From Clostridiales bacterium (lineage in GTDB: Bacteria > Bacillota > Clostridia > Oscillospirales > Butyricicoccaceae), in NCBI GenBank assembly GCA_019418305.1, contig DYCA01000012.1:3316-54430 (forward strand): a stretch of 51,115 nucleotides of DNA, given 5' to 3'. The stretch's first letter is position 1, and each line of letters begins with the position of its first letter. The position numbers were made by a program, and so were the translations under genes. The notes beneath the pieces are model-generated. The model worked only from the letters and a program-made list of their open reading frames with translations, was not told the DNA's origin and ran no database searches. Below, in pieces: positions 5,924 through 13,649 of this stretch.

Positions 5924-5978
5924 TTTCCGGCATATGCCGGTTATAAATCTATTATACTATTTTTCCGACATATGTCAA
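5924..5978. repeat. Pair of CATATG-centred palindromes flanking the promoter core
   Basis: Two copies of TTTCCGRCATATGYC lie at 5924-5938 and 5962-5976. The first includes the perfect palindrome CCGGCATATGCCGG (5927-5940); the second has the core GACATATGTC (5967-5976), which overlaps the -35 box. Centres are 38 bp apart. One copy blocks the -35 region, the other sits at the start of the transcript, an arrangement typical of repression. Confidence 0.65.
5951..5978 (-). promoter_or_regulatory. Consensus SigA promoter of the NifX-like/DUF134 unit
   Basis: Minus strand TTGACA (5973-5978), 16-bp spacer, TATAAT (5951-5956). Both hexamers match consensus exactly. The start point would be near 5944, just before the proximal palindrome. 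Confidence 0.85.
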
Positions 5979-5982
5979 GAAT

Positions 5983-6004
5983 AAAAAAGCAGCCCGCAGG
6001 CTGC
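5983..6004 (-). terminator. Intrinsic terminator after trmB
   Basis: Stem GCAGCC/GGCTGC with loop CGCA, followed on the minus strand by six T (5983-5988). Confidence 0.8.
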
Positions 6005-6015
6005 TTTCCTTTTCT

Positions 6016-6675
6016 TCACTTGCGCAGGAATTCCGGCAGACGGCGGCGTGCCTCCAACCGATAGATGCGCGCGCCCTCGGACGAGAATTTTTCCTCATAT
6101 TCTGTCATCACATTACCCTCAAAATCCGAGTGATGCAAGTCGAGTGAAATATTCTGCAGCAGCCAGCCAAACTGGCAAATCTCCGCCAACGTCCACTCAA
6201 AGAACCGCTGATTATCGGTCTTAAAGCAGATATCCCCCTGCTGCTTTAATATCTCGTCGTACACCTCAAGATATGCGCGCCACGTCAAACGGCGCTTGCG
6301 CTGCCGATTGGGCGGCCACGGGTCGGAAAAATTGAGATATATACGGTCCACCTCACCGGGTGCAAATACCTCGCGCAGCTCGGCTGCATCAAAGGATACA
6401 AACCGCAGGTTGGGCAGCGGATGCTGCTGGCAGCGCTCAGCCGCCATGATGAGCGCCCCCTCCTCCCGCTCAACCGCAATAAAATTCACGTCCGGATGCT
6501 GCTCCGCCATGCCAATAGCAAAACGTCCCTTACCGCAGCCGATTTCAACGTGCAGCGGATGGTCGTTTCCGAACAGCGCACGCCATTTGCCGCGCTTTTC
6601 CTTCGGCTCAAACGCCATCACGTCCGCGCAGGCCGCAAAGCGAATATCAAGATTTTTCTTTTTGCGCATTCTCAT
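6016..6675 (-). CDS. trmB: tRNA (guanine-N7)-methyltransferase
   Basis: TrmB uses S-adenosylmethionine to methylate G46 in the tRNA variable loop. The 219-residue product has the SAM-binding glycine motif HVEIGCGKGRF and the catalytic/substrate segment YLNFSDPWPPNRQRKRRL; the usual form is FPDPWPKxRHxKRR. The C-terminus has TEYEEKFSSEG, matching the T-D/E-Y-E-xF motif. Length is normal. It has its own promoter and terminator and an AAAGGGG ribosome site. It is divergent from malQ. Confidence 0.95.
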   Translation of the reverse strand: MRMRKKKNLDIRFAACADVMAFEPKEKRGKWRALFGNDHPLHVEIGCGKGRFAIGMAEQHPDVNFIAVEREEGALIMAAERCQQHPLPNLRFVSFDAAELREVFAPGEVDRIYLNFSDPWPPNRQRKRRLTWRAYLEVYDEILKQQGDICFKTDNQRFFEWTLAEICQFGWLLQNISLDLHHSDFEGNVMTEYEEKFSSEGARIYRLEARRRLPEFLRK

Positions 6676-6717
6676 GCGTCAAATTCCCCTTTTTCCTGTG
6701 TAATTTTCAGCCTTTTC

Positions 6718-6746
6718 ATTATATCCTGCCCCTGCACACTTGGCAA
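6718..6746 (-). promoter_or_regulatory. Predicted promoter of trmB
   Basis: Minus strand TTGCCA (6741-6746), 17-bp spacer, TATAAT (6718-6723). Confidence 0.65.
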
Positions 6747-6752
6747 GTAAAA

Positions 6753-6782
6753 TTGACAAATTTCCATAAAACACGCTATAAT
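6753..6782 (+). promoter_or_regulatory. Predicted promoter of malQ
   Basis: TTGACA (6753-6758), 18-bp spacer, TATAAT (6777-6782); both boxes are consensus. Only 6 bp separate its -35 from that of trmB on the other strand. Confidence 0.8.
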
Positions 6783-6811
6783 ACAACTATATTCAATTGG
6801 GGGATGTATTT

Positions 6812-8305
6812 ATGTTTCACCGTTCCAGCGGCGTGCTTGCGCACGTCACTTCCCTGCCCTCACCGCACGGTGTAGGCACCATGGGCAAGACCGCCTATGA
6901 ATTTGTTGATTTCCTCGCAGCAGCGCATCAGACTTACTGGCAGGTTCTGCCTCTCGGCCACACCGGTTTCGGCGATTCGCCTTATCAGTGTTTTTCCGCC
7001 GCAGCAGGCAACCCGTATCTGATTGACCTCGACTTACTGGTTGAGGATGGGCTGCTGACCGAAGCGGAGGTCAAAGCGGGCGACTTTGAAGCCTCGCCGG
7101 ACACTGCGGATTTTGAACAGCTGGCTGATACCCGCTGGCCGCTGTTCCGCAAGGCCTATTCGCGTATCGATGATGCTTTGCGCGAAAAAATCGACGCGTT
7201 CACTGAGGAACACGCCGAATGGCTGCCGGATTATGCGCTGTTTATGGCGCTCAAGGAAGAGAAATACCATCACATGCCGGTCTACATGTGGCCGGAAAAA
7301 GCGGTGCGCGACCGCAAACCGGAGGCTCTGAGAAAAGTGACCGAAGAGCTGCGGGACGAAATTGACTTCCGCATTTTCCTGCAATATATTTTCTTTACCC
7401 AATGGAAAGCACTGCGCGAATATGCCAACGAGCACGGCATTCAAATTATCGGCGACATTCCGATCTATGTCTCTGCCGACTCCGTGGACGTATGGACGCA
7501 CCCCAAGCTGTTCAAGCTCAAAGCCGACCTCAGCCCAAAGCTGGTCGCAGGTGTGCCGCCTGACTACTATTCCGCCACCGGCCAGCTGTGGGGCAATCCG
7601 GTCTACGATTGGGATGCACACCGCGCAGAGAACTTTGCTTGGTGGATTTGGCGCATGAAGAGCAATATGGCGCTGTTCGACGTGGTACGGCTTGACCACT
7701 TTCGTGGGTTTGCCGCCTACTGGGAAGTACGCGCAACCGAGGAAACCGCTATCAAAGGACACTGGCGCAAGGGGCCGGGCATGGAGCTGTTCCATGCCAT
7801 GGAAAAAGCGCTCGGCCCTCTGCCGCTGATTGCAGAGGATTTGGGCGAAATGACCGATGAGGTTCGTGAGTTGCTGGCAGAAAGCGGTTTCCCGGGCATG
7901 AAAGTGCTGATTTTCGGCTTCACGCCTGACTGCGACAACGAACATCTGCCGCATAACTTCGTGCCCAACAGCATTGTATACACCTCCACGCACGACTCTC
8001 AAACCGTATGTGAACAGATTATGGATATCTGCACCGAACCGGAAAAGCAATTTGCCTATCGCTATCTGCGCACCTCGCACAGCGAAGCCATGGGGTGGAG
8101 CGCAATCAAGAGCGTGTGGGCGTCCCCTGCACACATCACCATGACCACGTTACAGGATCTGCTTTCTTTGGGTGCAGATGCGCGCATGAATACCCCTGCC
8201 ACCATCGGCGGCAAAAACTGGCGCTGGCGCGTGCGTGAAGAAGCATTGAACCCCACGGTCTCCGCCATGCTTGGCGAAATCACACAGACTTACATGCGCG
8301 GATGA
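6812..8305 (+). CDS. malQ: 4-alpha-glucanotransferase (amylomaltase, GH77)
   Basis: MalQ transfers glucan segments between alpha-1,4-glucans, releasing glucose from maltodextrins, in the cytoplasm. The 497-residue product has the GH77 opening RSSGVLAHVTSLPSPHGVG, GDSPYQCFSAAAGNPYLIDL, the nucleophile region VVRLDHFRGFAAYW, the acid/base segment IAEDLG, and THDSQTV, all in order. The ATG at 6812 is 7 nt after GGGGGA; an in-frame TTG at 6797 overlaps that ribosome site and is rejected. It has its own promoter and may be cotranscribed with the HAD-LUD gene 31 nt downstream, since no terminator separates them. Glycogen or maltodextrin metabolism is the likely role. Confidence 0.96.
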   Translation: MFHRSSGVLAHVTSLPSPHGVGTMGKTAYEFVDFLAAAHQTYWQVLPLGHTGFGDSPYQCFSAAAGNPYLIDLDLLVEDGLLTEAEVKAGDFEASPDTADFEQLADTRWPLFRKAYSRIDDALREKIDAFTEEHAEWLPDYALFMALKEEKYHHMPVYMWPEKAVRDRKPEALRKVTEELRDEIDFRIFLQYIFFTQWKALREYANEHGIQIIGDIPIYVSADSVDVWTHPKLFKLKADLSPKLVAGVPPDYYSATGQLWGNPVYDWDAHRAENFAWWIWRMKSNMALFDVVRLDHFRGFAAYWEVRATEETAIKGHWRKGPGMELFHAMEKALGPLPLIAEDLGEMTDEVRELLAESGFPGMKVLIFGFTPDCDNEHLPHNFVPNSIVYTSTHDSQTVCEQIMDICTEPEKQFAYRYLRTSHSEAMGWSAIKSVWASPAHITMTTLQDLLSLGADARMNTPATIGGKNWRWRVREEALNPTVSAMLGEITQTYMRG

Positions 8306-8336
8306 GACTGCGCTACGTCAAAAAGGATAAGATAGC

Positions 8337-9575
8337 ATGAAAATTACGACCGCAATTTTTGATTTAGACGGCACCCTGCTCAACACGCTGGGCGACCTGA
8401 CTGACAGCGTCAACTGCGCGATCGTGCGCCGCGGCTTTGCCGCTGTGACCGAAGAGGAAACCCGTGTGCGCGTTGGTAATGGTGTACGCAAACTGATTGA
8501 ACGCTGCATCCCGGAAAACAAACGTACAGAAGCGATGATTGACACCTGTCTGGACGAATTTCGCACGGCTTACAACCAGCGTATGATGAACCGTACCCAA
8601 CCGTATGACGGCATCCTGCCCCTGCTGCGGCAGCTGAAAAAGGCCGGGGTCTCGGTCGGCGTATTATCCAACAAATACGATTTAGCGGCTAAGAGCCTGA
8701 TTCGCCACTTTTTTGGCGATCTGGTGCAGATCACCTACGGCGAACGGCCGGATATTCCGCGCAAGCCCGACCCCACCAGCGTATTGCAGCTGCTGCGCGA
8801 GCTGGGTGGTGACGCAGCCACAACGCTTTACATCGGGGACAGCGCAACCGATATGCAGACGGCTAAAAATGCCGGTCTGCTGGCTGTTGGCGTAACATGG
8901 GGCTTTCGCTCGGCCGAAGAATTGACAGATGCCGGCGCAGACGCCCTTGTCAGCAGCCCTGCCGATCTGCTGCCGTTGTTCGAGCGCGGCTTGCTGGCCG
9001 TGGACGCCATTTGTCAGGCATTTACAAAGCGCGGCTTTGGCTTTACTTACTTTCCGACCGCAGCGGACGCCCTGCCGTATCTCATCGATGCTTGCGCAGG
9101 CAAATCCGTTTCTCTTGGCGGCTCCATGACACTCAAGGAACTTGGCTTTCCCGAAGCCTTCTCTAACAGTACCGCCGTACATTGGCACTGGGTACGTGCC
9201 GGGGAGTTTTTCCAGACGCCGGATATTTATCTCAGCTCGGCTAACGCACTGAGCGAAAACGGCGAGGTTGTCAATATCGACGGCACATGCAATCGTATCG
9301 CCGGTACGCTGTTTGGTCCGAAACGCTGCATCTTTGTCTGCGGTATCAATAAGCTGTGTCCGGATCTGGAGAGCGCTGTCAACCGAGCGCGTAATATTGC
9401 TGCGCCGCTTAATGCCCAGCGCTTGGAGAAGAAAACCCCCTGCGCTGTGGATGGCAAATGCCACGACTGCCAAAGCCCCGAGCGCATCTGCCGTGCCATG
9501 ACCATTCATATGGGACCGCCGCAGAGCATGGAACGCTGTGAAATTGTCTTAATCGGCCAGCCGCTTGGCTATTGA
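8337..9575 (+). CDS. HAD phosphatase-LUD domain fusion protein
   Basis: A single frame of 412 residues joins two normally separate proteins. Residues 1 to about 215 form a phosphoglycolate-phosphatase-like HAD hydrolase: AIFDLDGTLLNTLGDL (nucleophile DxD), VLSNKYD, and YIGDSATDMQTAKNAG. Residues from about 222 form a LUD/DUF162 (lactate-utilisation YkgG-like) domain: RGFGFTYFPTAADALPYLID, SLGGSMTLKELGFPEAF, NIDGTCNRIAGTLFGPKRC. A tail with a Cys cluster (CAVDGKCHDCQSPERIC) and the ending IVLIGQPLGY follow. No stop or frameshift interrupts the junction. Separate Clostridial LUD proteins carry the same Cys tail. It follows malQ by 31 nt and ends at a strong terminator. The substrate of either half is unknown. 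Confidence 0.88.
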   Translation: MKITTAIFDLDGTLLNTLGDLTDSVNCAIVRRGFAAVTEEETRVRVGNGVRKLIERCIPENKRTEAMIDTCLDEFRTAYNQRMMNRTQPYDGILPLLRQLKKAGVSVGVLSNKYDLAAKSLIRHFFGDLVQITYGERPDIPRKPDPTSVLQLLRELGGDAATTLYIGDSATDMQTAKNAGLLAVGVTWGFRSAEELTDAGADALVSSPADLLPLFERGLLAVDAICQAFTKRGFGFTYFPTAADALPYLIDACAGKSVSLGGSMTLKELGFPEAFSNSTAVHWHWVRAGEFFQTPDIYLSSANALSENGEVVNIDGTCNRIAGTLFGPKRCIFVCGINKLCPDLESAVNRARNIAAPLNAQRLEKKTPCAVDGKCHDCQSPERICRAMTIHMGPPQSMERCEIVLIGQPLGY

Positions 9576-9599
9576 CCTGCTCTTGCCATTCTGACACTA

Positions 9600-9636
9600 A
9601 ATCCGCGTGTTTTCTTTCAAAACACGCGGATTTTTT
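9600..9636 (+). terminator. Strong intrinsic terminator after the HAD-LUD gene
   Basis: Stem AATCCGCGTGTTTT (9600-9613) pairs with AAAACACGCGGATT (9619-9632), loop CTTTC, followed by a T tract to 9636. Confidence 0.92.
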
Positions 9637-9669
9637 CAAATGCAACCCGTAGTTGCGTGATTTCAAGCC

Positions 9670-9706
9670 AAACACGGTGGCATGCAACCGTGTTTTTCGA
9701 TATAAT
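9670..9706 (+). promoter_or_regulatory. Promoter and operator-like dyad of the membrane XRE gene
   Basis: Arms AAACACGGT (9670-9678) and ACCGTGTTT (9687-9695) form a 26-bp dyad with an 8-bp centre GGCATGCA. A -10 box TATAAT lies at 9701-9706, and TGGCAT (9678-9683) would be the -35 with 17-bp spacing, so the dyad covers the -35. A second small inverted repeat GCAAC-N5-GTTGC lies at 9642-9656. Autorepression by the following XRE protein is a reasonable inference. Confidence 0.55.
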
Positions 9707-9735
9707 GACCTCACCAACCAAGGAGGTAACCAAAC

Positions 9736-10377
9736 ATGACACTGGGAGAGAAAATCACCGTTCTTCGAAAAAAGCGCAGTCTGTCGCAGGAGGAACTGGC
9801 CATCACGCTGGGCGTATCACGGCAGGCAGTCAGCAAGTGGGAGCTTGGCGACGCAACGCCGGACACAGAGAAAATCGTGGCGTTGGCAGAGTATTTCGAT
9901 GTGACGACCGACTGGCTGCTGCGGGATATCGAGCTGTCTGCCCCGGAAAGCAAAACCAATTCCATCGCATCCGTTGCAGAAATGCTCCGTGGGGCCCCTA
10001 TGTTGCTGAACCTGACCATTGGCGGCAATGTCTTTGGCGCTGCCTTGATGATTTACGACCTGTGGCAACAAACGTATTATCATATCCCGACCATTGTCGG
10101 TCTATTCATACAGGTCGGCATGTGCACCCTTTTTCTTGGACTGTGTAGTTCCATTCAAACGCAGAACAACAGTACCGGACGACAGTGGCAGCAGAGATAC
10201 TGGCGGTGCAATATTTATGCGCTTGCACTCATGCCAAGCTTCTGGGCGGCCAGTATCACGCTCAACATACTGGCACAGTGTTTTCCTGTGTCCACACTTC
10301 TCCTGCTGCCAATGACAACAGTGATCTATGTTCTGGTATGCGCGCGGATGCATTTCGTCACCCGTGGGGTTCGATAA
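9736..10377 (+). CDS. XRE-family regulator with C-terminal membrane segments
   Basis: A 213-residue protein. Residues 1-65 are an Xre HTH (LAITLGVSRQAVSKWELGDA is the recognition part; VTTDWLL closes the domain). Residues about 90-205 contain four hydrophobic stretches (around MLLNLTIGGNVFGAALMIYD, IPTIVGLFIQVGMCTLFLGL, ALALMPSFWAASITLNILAQ and LLLLPMTTVIYVLVCA). This layout, an HTH fused to a membrane anchor, is common among Clostridial regulators, and the signal may be sensed in the membrane. AAGGAGG (9719-9725) precedes the ATG. It is followed by the tRNA-Gly promoter. Its target is unknown except for the dyad at its own promoter. Confidence 0.85.
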   Translation: MTLGEKITVLRKKRSLSQEELAITLGVSRQAVSKWELGDATPDTEKIVALAEYFDVTTDWLLRDIELSAPESKTNSIASVAEMLRGAPMLLNLTIGGNVFGAALMIYDLWQQTYYHIPTIVGLFIQVGMCTLFLGLCSSIQTQNNSTGRQWQQRYWRCNIYALALMPSFWAASITLNILAQCFPVSTLLLLPMTTVIYVLVCARMHFVTRGVR

Positions 10378-10403
10378 TTTTTTTGTTTTTTTCACATTTC
10401 TGC

Positions 10404-10432
10404 TTGACAGAACAGCATGCCTTTGCTATAAT
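10404..10432 (+). promoter_or_regulatory. Consensus promoter of tRNA-Gly
   Basis: TTGACA (10404-10409) and TATAAT (10427-10432) with a 17-bp spacer, a perfect SigA promoter as often found at stable RNA genes, 36 bp before the tRNA. Confidence 0.9.
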
Positions 10433-10468
10433 CAATATCGCGCTGATGAGTTCGGCGCGATACAAAAT

Positions 10469-10544
10469 GCGGCTGTAGCTCATCTGGTAGAGCGCCACCT
10501 TGCCAAGGTGGAGGTAGCGAGTTCGAGCCTCGTCAGCCGCTCCA
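10469..10544 (+). tRNA. tRNA-Gly (anticodon GCC)
   Basis: Acceptor GCGGCTG pairs with CAGCCGC. Anticodon stem CCACC/GGTGG (10495-10499) encloses loop TTGCCAA with anticodon GCC at 10502-10504. The T arm has GTTCGAG. The discriminator is T and the CCA end (10542-10544) is encoded. Seventy-six nt in all; a solitary tRNA gene with its own promoter and terminator. Confidence 0.97.
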
Positions 10545-10550
10545 GAAACG

Positions 10551-10583
10551 AAAGCACTGTCTAAATGACAGTGCTTTTCTTTA
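10551..10583 (+). terminator. Terminator of tRNA-Gly
   Basis: Stem AAAGCACTGTC (10551-10561) pairs with GACAGTGCTTT (10567-10577), loop TAAAT, T-rich tail. Confidence 0.9.
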
Positions 10584-10602
10584 TTCCAAACTGATTCATG
10601 TA

Positions 10603-10640
10603 AAAAGCAACAGTCCTGTCAATTGACAGGGCTGTTGCTT
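10603..10640 (-). terminator. Long hairpin terminator at the end of the pyridoxamine kinase gene
   Basis: A nearly perfect stem AAAGCAACAGTCCTGTC/GACAGGGCTGTTGCTTT (one A/G change) around AATT. It includes the last codons and stop of the kinase gene, and has five T on the minus side. It may also act as backup for the tRNA transcript. Confidence 0.85.
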
Positions 10641-11491
10641 TCCATATTCTTAATTTGATAAGAACCGTCTATCAGGCGATGCAGCAGCTTTTCAAACTGT
10701 ACCCCATGCATCGGATCGGTTTTCTGCTCTAGCGTATAAGCAATGCAATCCTTGACATATTCTCCTGCTTGTTCACAGGCTTCTGTCAGCCGTTCACCAT
10801 TGAGCAGCGCTGACAGCATAACCGATGCAAACAAATCCCCCGTACCGGGATAATACCGGTCAATGCGCCGATGCAGGCTAAGCGCGCCATCGCTCTCCGA
10901 CAGGCAGCCCGAACCGACCTTTCCTTTCTCGAAATCCAATCCGGTCAGCACAACCTGCGCACCATAGCGTGTGCGCAGCGCCCGCAGCCACTCCCACGCC
11001 TCGTCTGCATCGCGCGGCTTGCTGTTCGGATCACGGTCGAGTAAAATCGCCGCCTCGGTTGTGTTGGGCGTAATGATATCCGCAATCGCACACAGCTCAC
11101 GCATACGGGTGCACATTTCCGATGTATAGGTATCATACACCTTCCCGTTATCTCCCATGACCGGATCGATCAAGGTCATACCATCCGCCTTTTTCAGCCG
11201 TCTGGCCGCCTCCCCGACGCAGTCAATCTGATCTGCCGAACCCAAAAAGCCAGCATAGATCGCCTCAAAGCGTAACTCCAGCGCATCATATTGGTCGATA
11301 GTTCCCGGCATTGCACCAGTCAGGTCCGTGGTAATCCAGCCGGGAATCGCAGTATGCGTGGAAAATACTGCCGTCGGCAACGGCACACACTGATGCCCTC
11401 CCGCAGAAATCACCGCAATGATCGGCACCAGCGACGATCGCCCAAAGCCCGATAAATCATGCAGCGCCAGAACCTTTTTTTGCATGGCCAT
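10619..11491 (-). CDS. Pyridoxamine/pyridoxal kinase (PfkB family)
   Basis: Phosphorylates vitamin B6 vitamers with ATP to make pyridoxal phosphate (salvage). The 290-residue product matches the PdxK/PdxY group of the ribokinase fold: LALHDLSGFGRSSLVPIIAV at the N-terminus, CVPLPTAVFSTHTA, TLIDPVMGDNGKVYDTYT, ITPNTTEAAILL, and the catalytic anion-hole segment YYPGTGDLFASVML. An ATG at 11491 lies after AAAAGGA; a second ATG two codons later is also possible. It stands alone with its own promoter and a terminator overlapping its end. The pyridoxamine versus hydroxymethylpyrimidine preference cannot be read from sequence alone. Confidence 0.9.
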   Translation of the reverse strand: MAMQKKVLALHDLSGFGRSSLVPIIAVISAGGHQCVPLPTAVFSTHTAIPGWITTDLTGAMPGTIDQYDALELRFEAIYAGFLGSADQIDCVGEAARRLKKADGMTLIDPVMGDNGKVYDTYTSEMCTRMRELCAIADIITPNTTEAAILLDRDPNSKPRDADEAWEWLRALRTRYGAQVVLTGLDFEKGKVGSGCLSESDGALSLHRRIDRYYPGTGDLFASVMLSALLNGERLTEACEQAGEYVKDCIAYTLEQKTDPMHGVQFEKLLHRLIDGSYQIKNMESNSPVN

Positions 11492-11518
11492 TCACATCCT
11501 TTTTTCTGTCCGTGTTCC

Positions 11519-11547
11519 ATCATACGATGAATCCGTGCCCCTGTCAA
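11519..11547 (-). promoter_or_regulatory. Predicted promoter of the pyridoxamine kinase gene
   Basis: Minus strand TTGACA (11542-11547), 17-bp spacer, TATGAT (11519-11524). Confidence 0.7.
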
Positions 11548-11553
11548 TCATTC

Positions 11554-11582
11554 TTGCTTTCTCCTGCCCATAATGGTAAAAT
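11554..11582 (+). promoter_or_regulatory. Predicted promoter of the GHL10-thioesterase-MNT-HEPN unit
   Basis: TTGCTT (11554-11559), 17-bp spacer, TAAAAT (11577-11582). It is divergent from the kinase promoter by 6 bp. Confidence 0.5.
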
Positions 11583-11621
11583 AATTATATTATTTACGTT
11601 AACTGTCAAAGGAGTCTTTCC

Positions 11622-12896
11622 ATGCTCAAGCAACGCACTTTTTCCATTGTTCTGGTACTTACTCTGATTTTTTCCAGTGCCGGCGCTGTTCAAACAGCAC
11701 AAGACGGCATGCGCGGCGTATGGGTTTCCACCATATATAACATTGATTATCCCTCTGCACAGGGGCTGTCGGCAGATGCGCTTAAAAGCGAAGCGGATGC
11801 CACTCTCGATAATATTGCGGCGATGGGACTGAATACGGTATTCCTACAGGTTCGTCCTTCCGCCGACGCACTTTACCCATCGGAGATTTTCCCGTGGAGC
11901 CGGTATATCAGCGGTACTGTAGGACAGGCACCGGACGGCGATTTCGACGTTCTCGCCTACTGGGTTGAAGGCGCCCACAGCCGCGGCTTACAGCTGCATG
12001 CTTGGATCAATCCCTATCGCATCACGAAAGACGGCGAAAGCGAGTGGGAGTCCTTGCCCGAAAACAGCCCCGCCAAGCAGCATCCGGAATGGGTTGTAAA
12101 ATATGAGGACAATTACTACTTCAATCCCGGTTTGCCTGCCGTACAGCAGCTTGTGGTGGATGGCGCATCTGAAATTGTGAAAAACTATGATGTAGACGGC
12201 ATCCATCTGGATGATTATTTCTATCCGGGCACAGATTTTGGTGATTCTTCCACCTATGCCCGCTATGGACAGGATTTCAGCGACATCGGTGATTGGCGCC
12301 GTGATAACGTCAACACCCTGATTGCCACACTCGACAAAACGCTGCACGAAATCGATCCAACCTTATCGTTTGGCGTCAGCCCTGCCGGTATCTGGGACAA
12401 CAAAACCAACAATCCCAAAGGCAGCGAAACCAACGGCCGCTCTTCCTATCGAGAAATCTATTGCGATTCCGTCGAATGGATTAGAAAGGGAACGGTCGAC
12501 TATATCTGTCCGCAGCTTTACTGGTCTATCGGCTATGAAATCGCCGATTTTCAGGTATTGGTGGACTGGTGGCAGCAGATAGTCTCCACCAGCGATGTGG
12601 CTTTGTACATCGGCATCGGCGCCTATCGTGCGGCCGAAGCCCAGCCGGGCGATGTCTGGTATGGCACGGATGAGCTGCAGCGTCAGCTCACTCTGCTAGA
12701 TGACAGCATTGATATTCAGGGCGAGGTATTTTTCAGCTACTCTTCCCTGCAAAACGTAGATGGCTGCGCGGCAATGCTTTCCGAGCACTATGCATCCAAT
12801 GAAAAAACACCGGATGCCACACCGGATACTTCGGTGCAGCAGTCCTCGCTGCTTGAACTGGTTTCCCGGTTTATTGCCAGCCTGTTTCATTCATAA
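11622..12896 (+). CDS. Secreted family-10-like glycosidase (GHL10/DUF187)
   Basis: A 424-residue exported protein of the YngK/GHL10 family, predicted glycoside hydrolases with a TIM-barrel fold, probably acting on cell-wall or matrix glycans. The first 24 residues form a signal peptide (KQRTF, then SIVLVLTLIFSSAGAVQTA). Family blocks: GMRGVWVSTIYNIDYPSAQ, NTVFLQVRPSADALYPS, LQLHAWINPYRIT, and the probable catalytic segment VDGIHLDDYFYP, then SFGVSPAGIWDN and VDYICPQLYWSIGY. A short linker and a hydrophobic C-terminus (LLELVSRFIASLF) follow. AAAGGAG precedes the ATG. The thioesterase gene starts 17 nt downstream. Exact substrate unknown. Confidence 0.88.
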   Translation: MLKQRTFSIVLVLTLIFSSAGAVQTAQDGMRGVWVSTIYNIDYPSAQGLSADALKSEADATLDNIAAMGLNTVFLQVRPSADALYPSEIFPWSRYISGTVGQAPDGDFDVLAYWVEGAHSRGLQLHAWINPYRITKDGESEWESLPENSPAKQHPEWVVKYEDNYYFNPGLPAVQQLVVDGASEIVKNYDVDGIHLDDYFYPGTDFGDSSTYARYGQDFSDIGDWRRDNVNTLIATLDKTLHEIDPTLSFGVSPAGIWDNKTNNPKGSETNGRSSYREIYCDSVEWIRKGTVDYICPQLYWSIGYEIADFQVLVDWWQQIVSTSDVALYIGIGAYRAAEAQPGDVWYGTDELQRQLTLLDDSIDIQGEVFFSYSSLQNVDGCAAMLSEHYASNEKTPDATPDTSVQQSSLLELVSRFIASLFHS

Positions 12897-12913
12897 CAAG
12901 GAGGCGTTTTCCT

Positions 12914-13645
12914 TTGGCAGATCTTCTCTCCCGCGAATATGAGGTCAATTACGGCCACATCGACAACCGTGGTATTGCAAAACCATCCTTTCTCTGGCTG
13001 GTCATGCAGGATGCCGCCACTGTGCACGCAGAATCGCTGCATCTTGCCCAAGACGAGCTGAATATCCTGTGGGTACTCTCACGCATGAAAGCGAGTCTGA
13101 CGCGCCCTCTGCGCCCGTATGAGCGTATCCGCTGCGAAACATGGTGTCCCGGCATCCGCGGAGCAAGCTGGTATCGCTGTTTTGCATTCTTTGCGGATGA
13201 ACAGCAGATTGGCGACGCACAATCCATGTGGGTCACGCTCGATCCGGTATCGCACCGTATTCTGCGTCCCAGTTCTTTCCCAGCTGCAGAAAGCTATCTG
13301 CACACCGCGCGCGGAGAACTGTTTGAACCGCTGCCCAAGCTGTCCTGCGATACTGTACGGCCGCATCATATCCATACCGTGCAGTATTCGGATTTGGATG
13401 TCAACAACCACGTTAACAATGTGCGCATCGTAGAGCTGATTTCGGATGCGCTCGACCTGCAGCGCCAGCCGGGCTTTGTCTCTTCCCTTCAGGTCAACTA
13501 TACTGCCGAAACCGCTTTCGGCGAACAGCTTGCGCTGCTCTGCGGCACGGTAGACGGCGCGCGCTATGTACGCGGCGAAACAGATGGTAAGGCGCATTTT
13601 GAGGCGCTTGCGACCCTATCGCCATTTGAAATGCAGGAGGCATGA
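12914..13645 (+). CDS. Acyl-ACP thioesterase
   Basis: Hydrolyses acyl-ACP to free fatty acid, ending chain elongation. The 243-residue product has the double hot-dog layout of FatA-type bacterial enzymes: an N-terminal half with YEVNYGHIDNRGIAKPSFLW and CETWCPGIRGASWYR, and a C-terminal half with the active-site motif YSDLDVNNHVNNVRIVELI (Asn and His catalytic). It starts with TTG at 12914, placed 9 nt after AAGGAGG (12898-12904); no better start exists. It lies between a secreted glycosidase and an MNT-HEPN pair in one apparent operon. Length is normal for the bacterial family. Confidence 0.92.
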   Translation: MADLLSREYEVNYGHIDNRGIAKPSFLWLVMQDAATVHAESLHLAQDELNILWVLSRMKASLTRPLRPYERIRCETWCPGIRGASWYRCFAFFADEQQIGDAQSMWVTLDPVSHRILRPSSFPAAESYLHTARGELFEPLPKLSCDTVRPHHIHTVQYSDLDVNNHVNNVRIVELISDALDLQRQPGFVSSLQVNYTAETAFGEQLALLCGTVDGARYVRGETDGKAHFEALATLSPFEMQEA

Positions 13646-13649
13646 CCAC

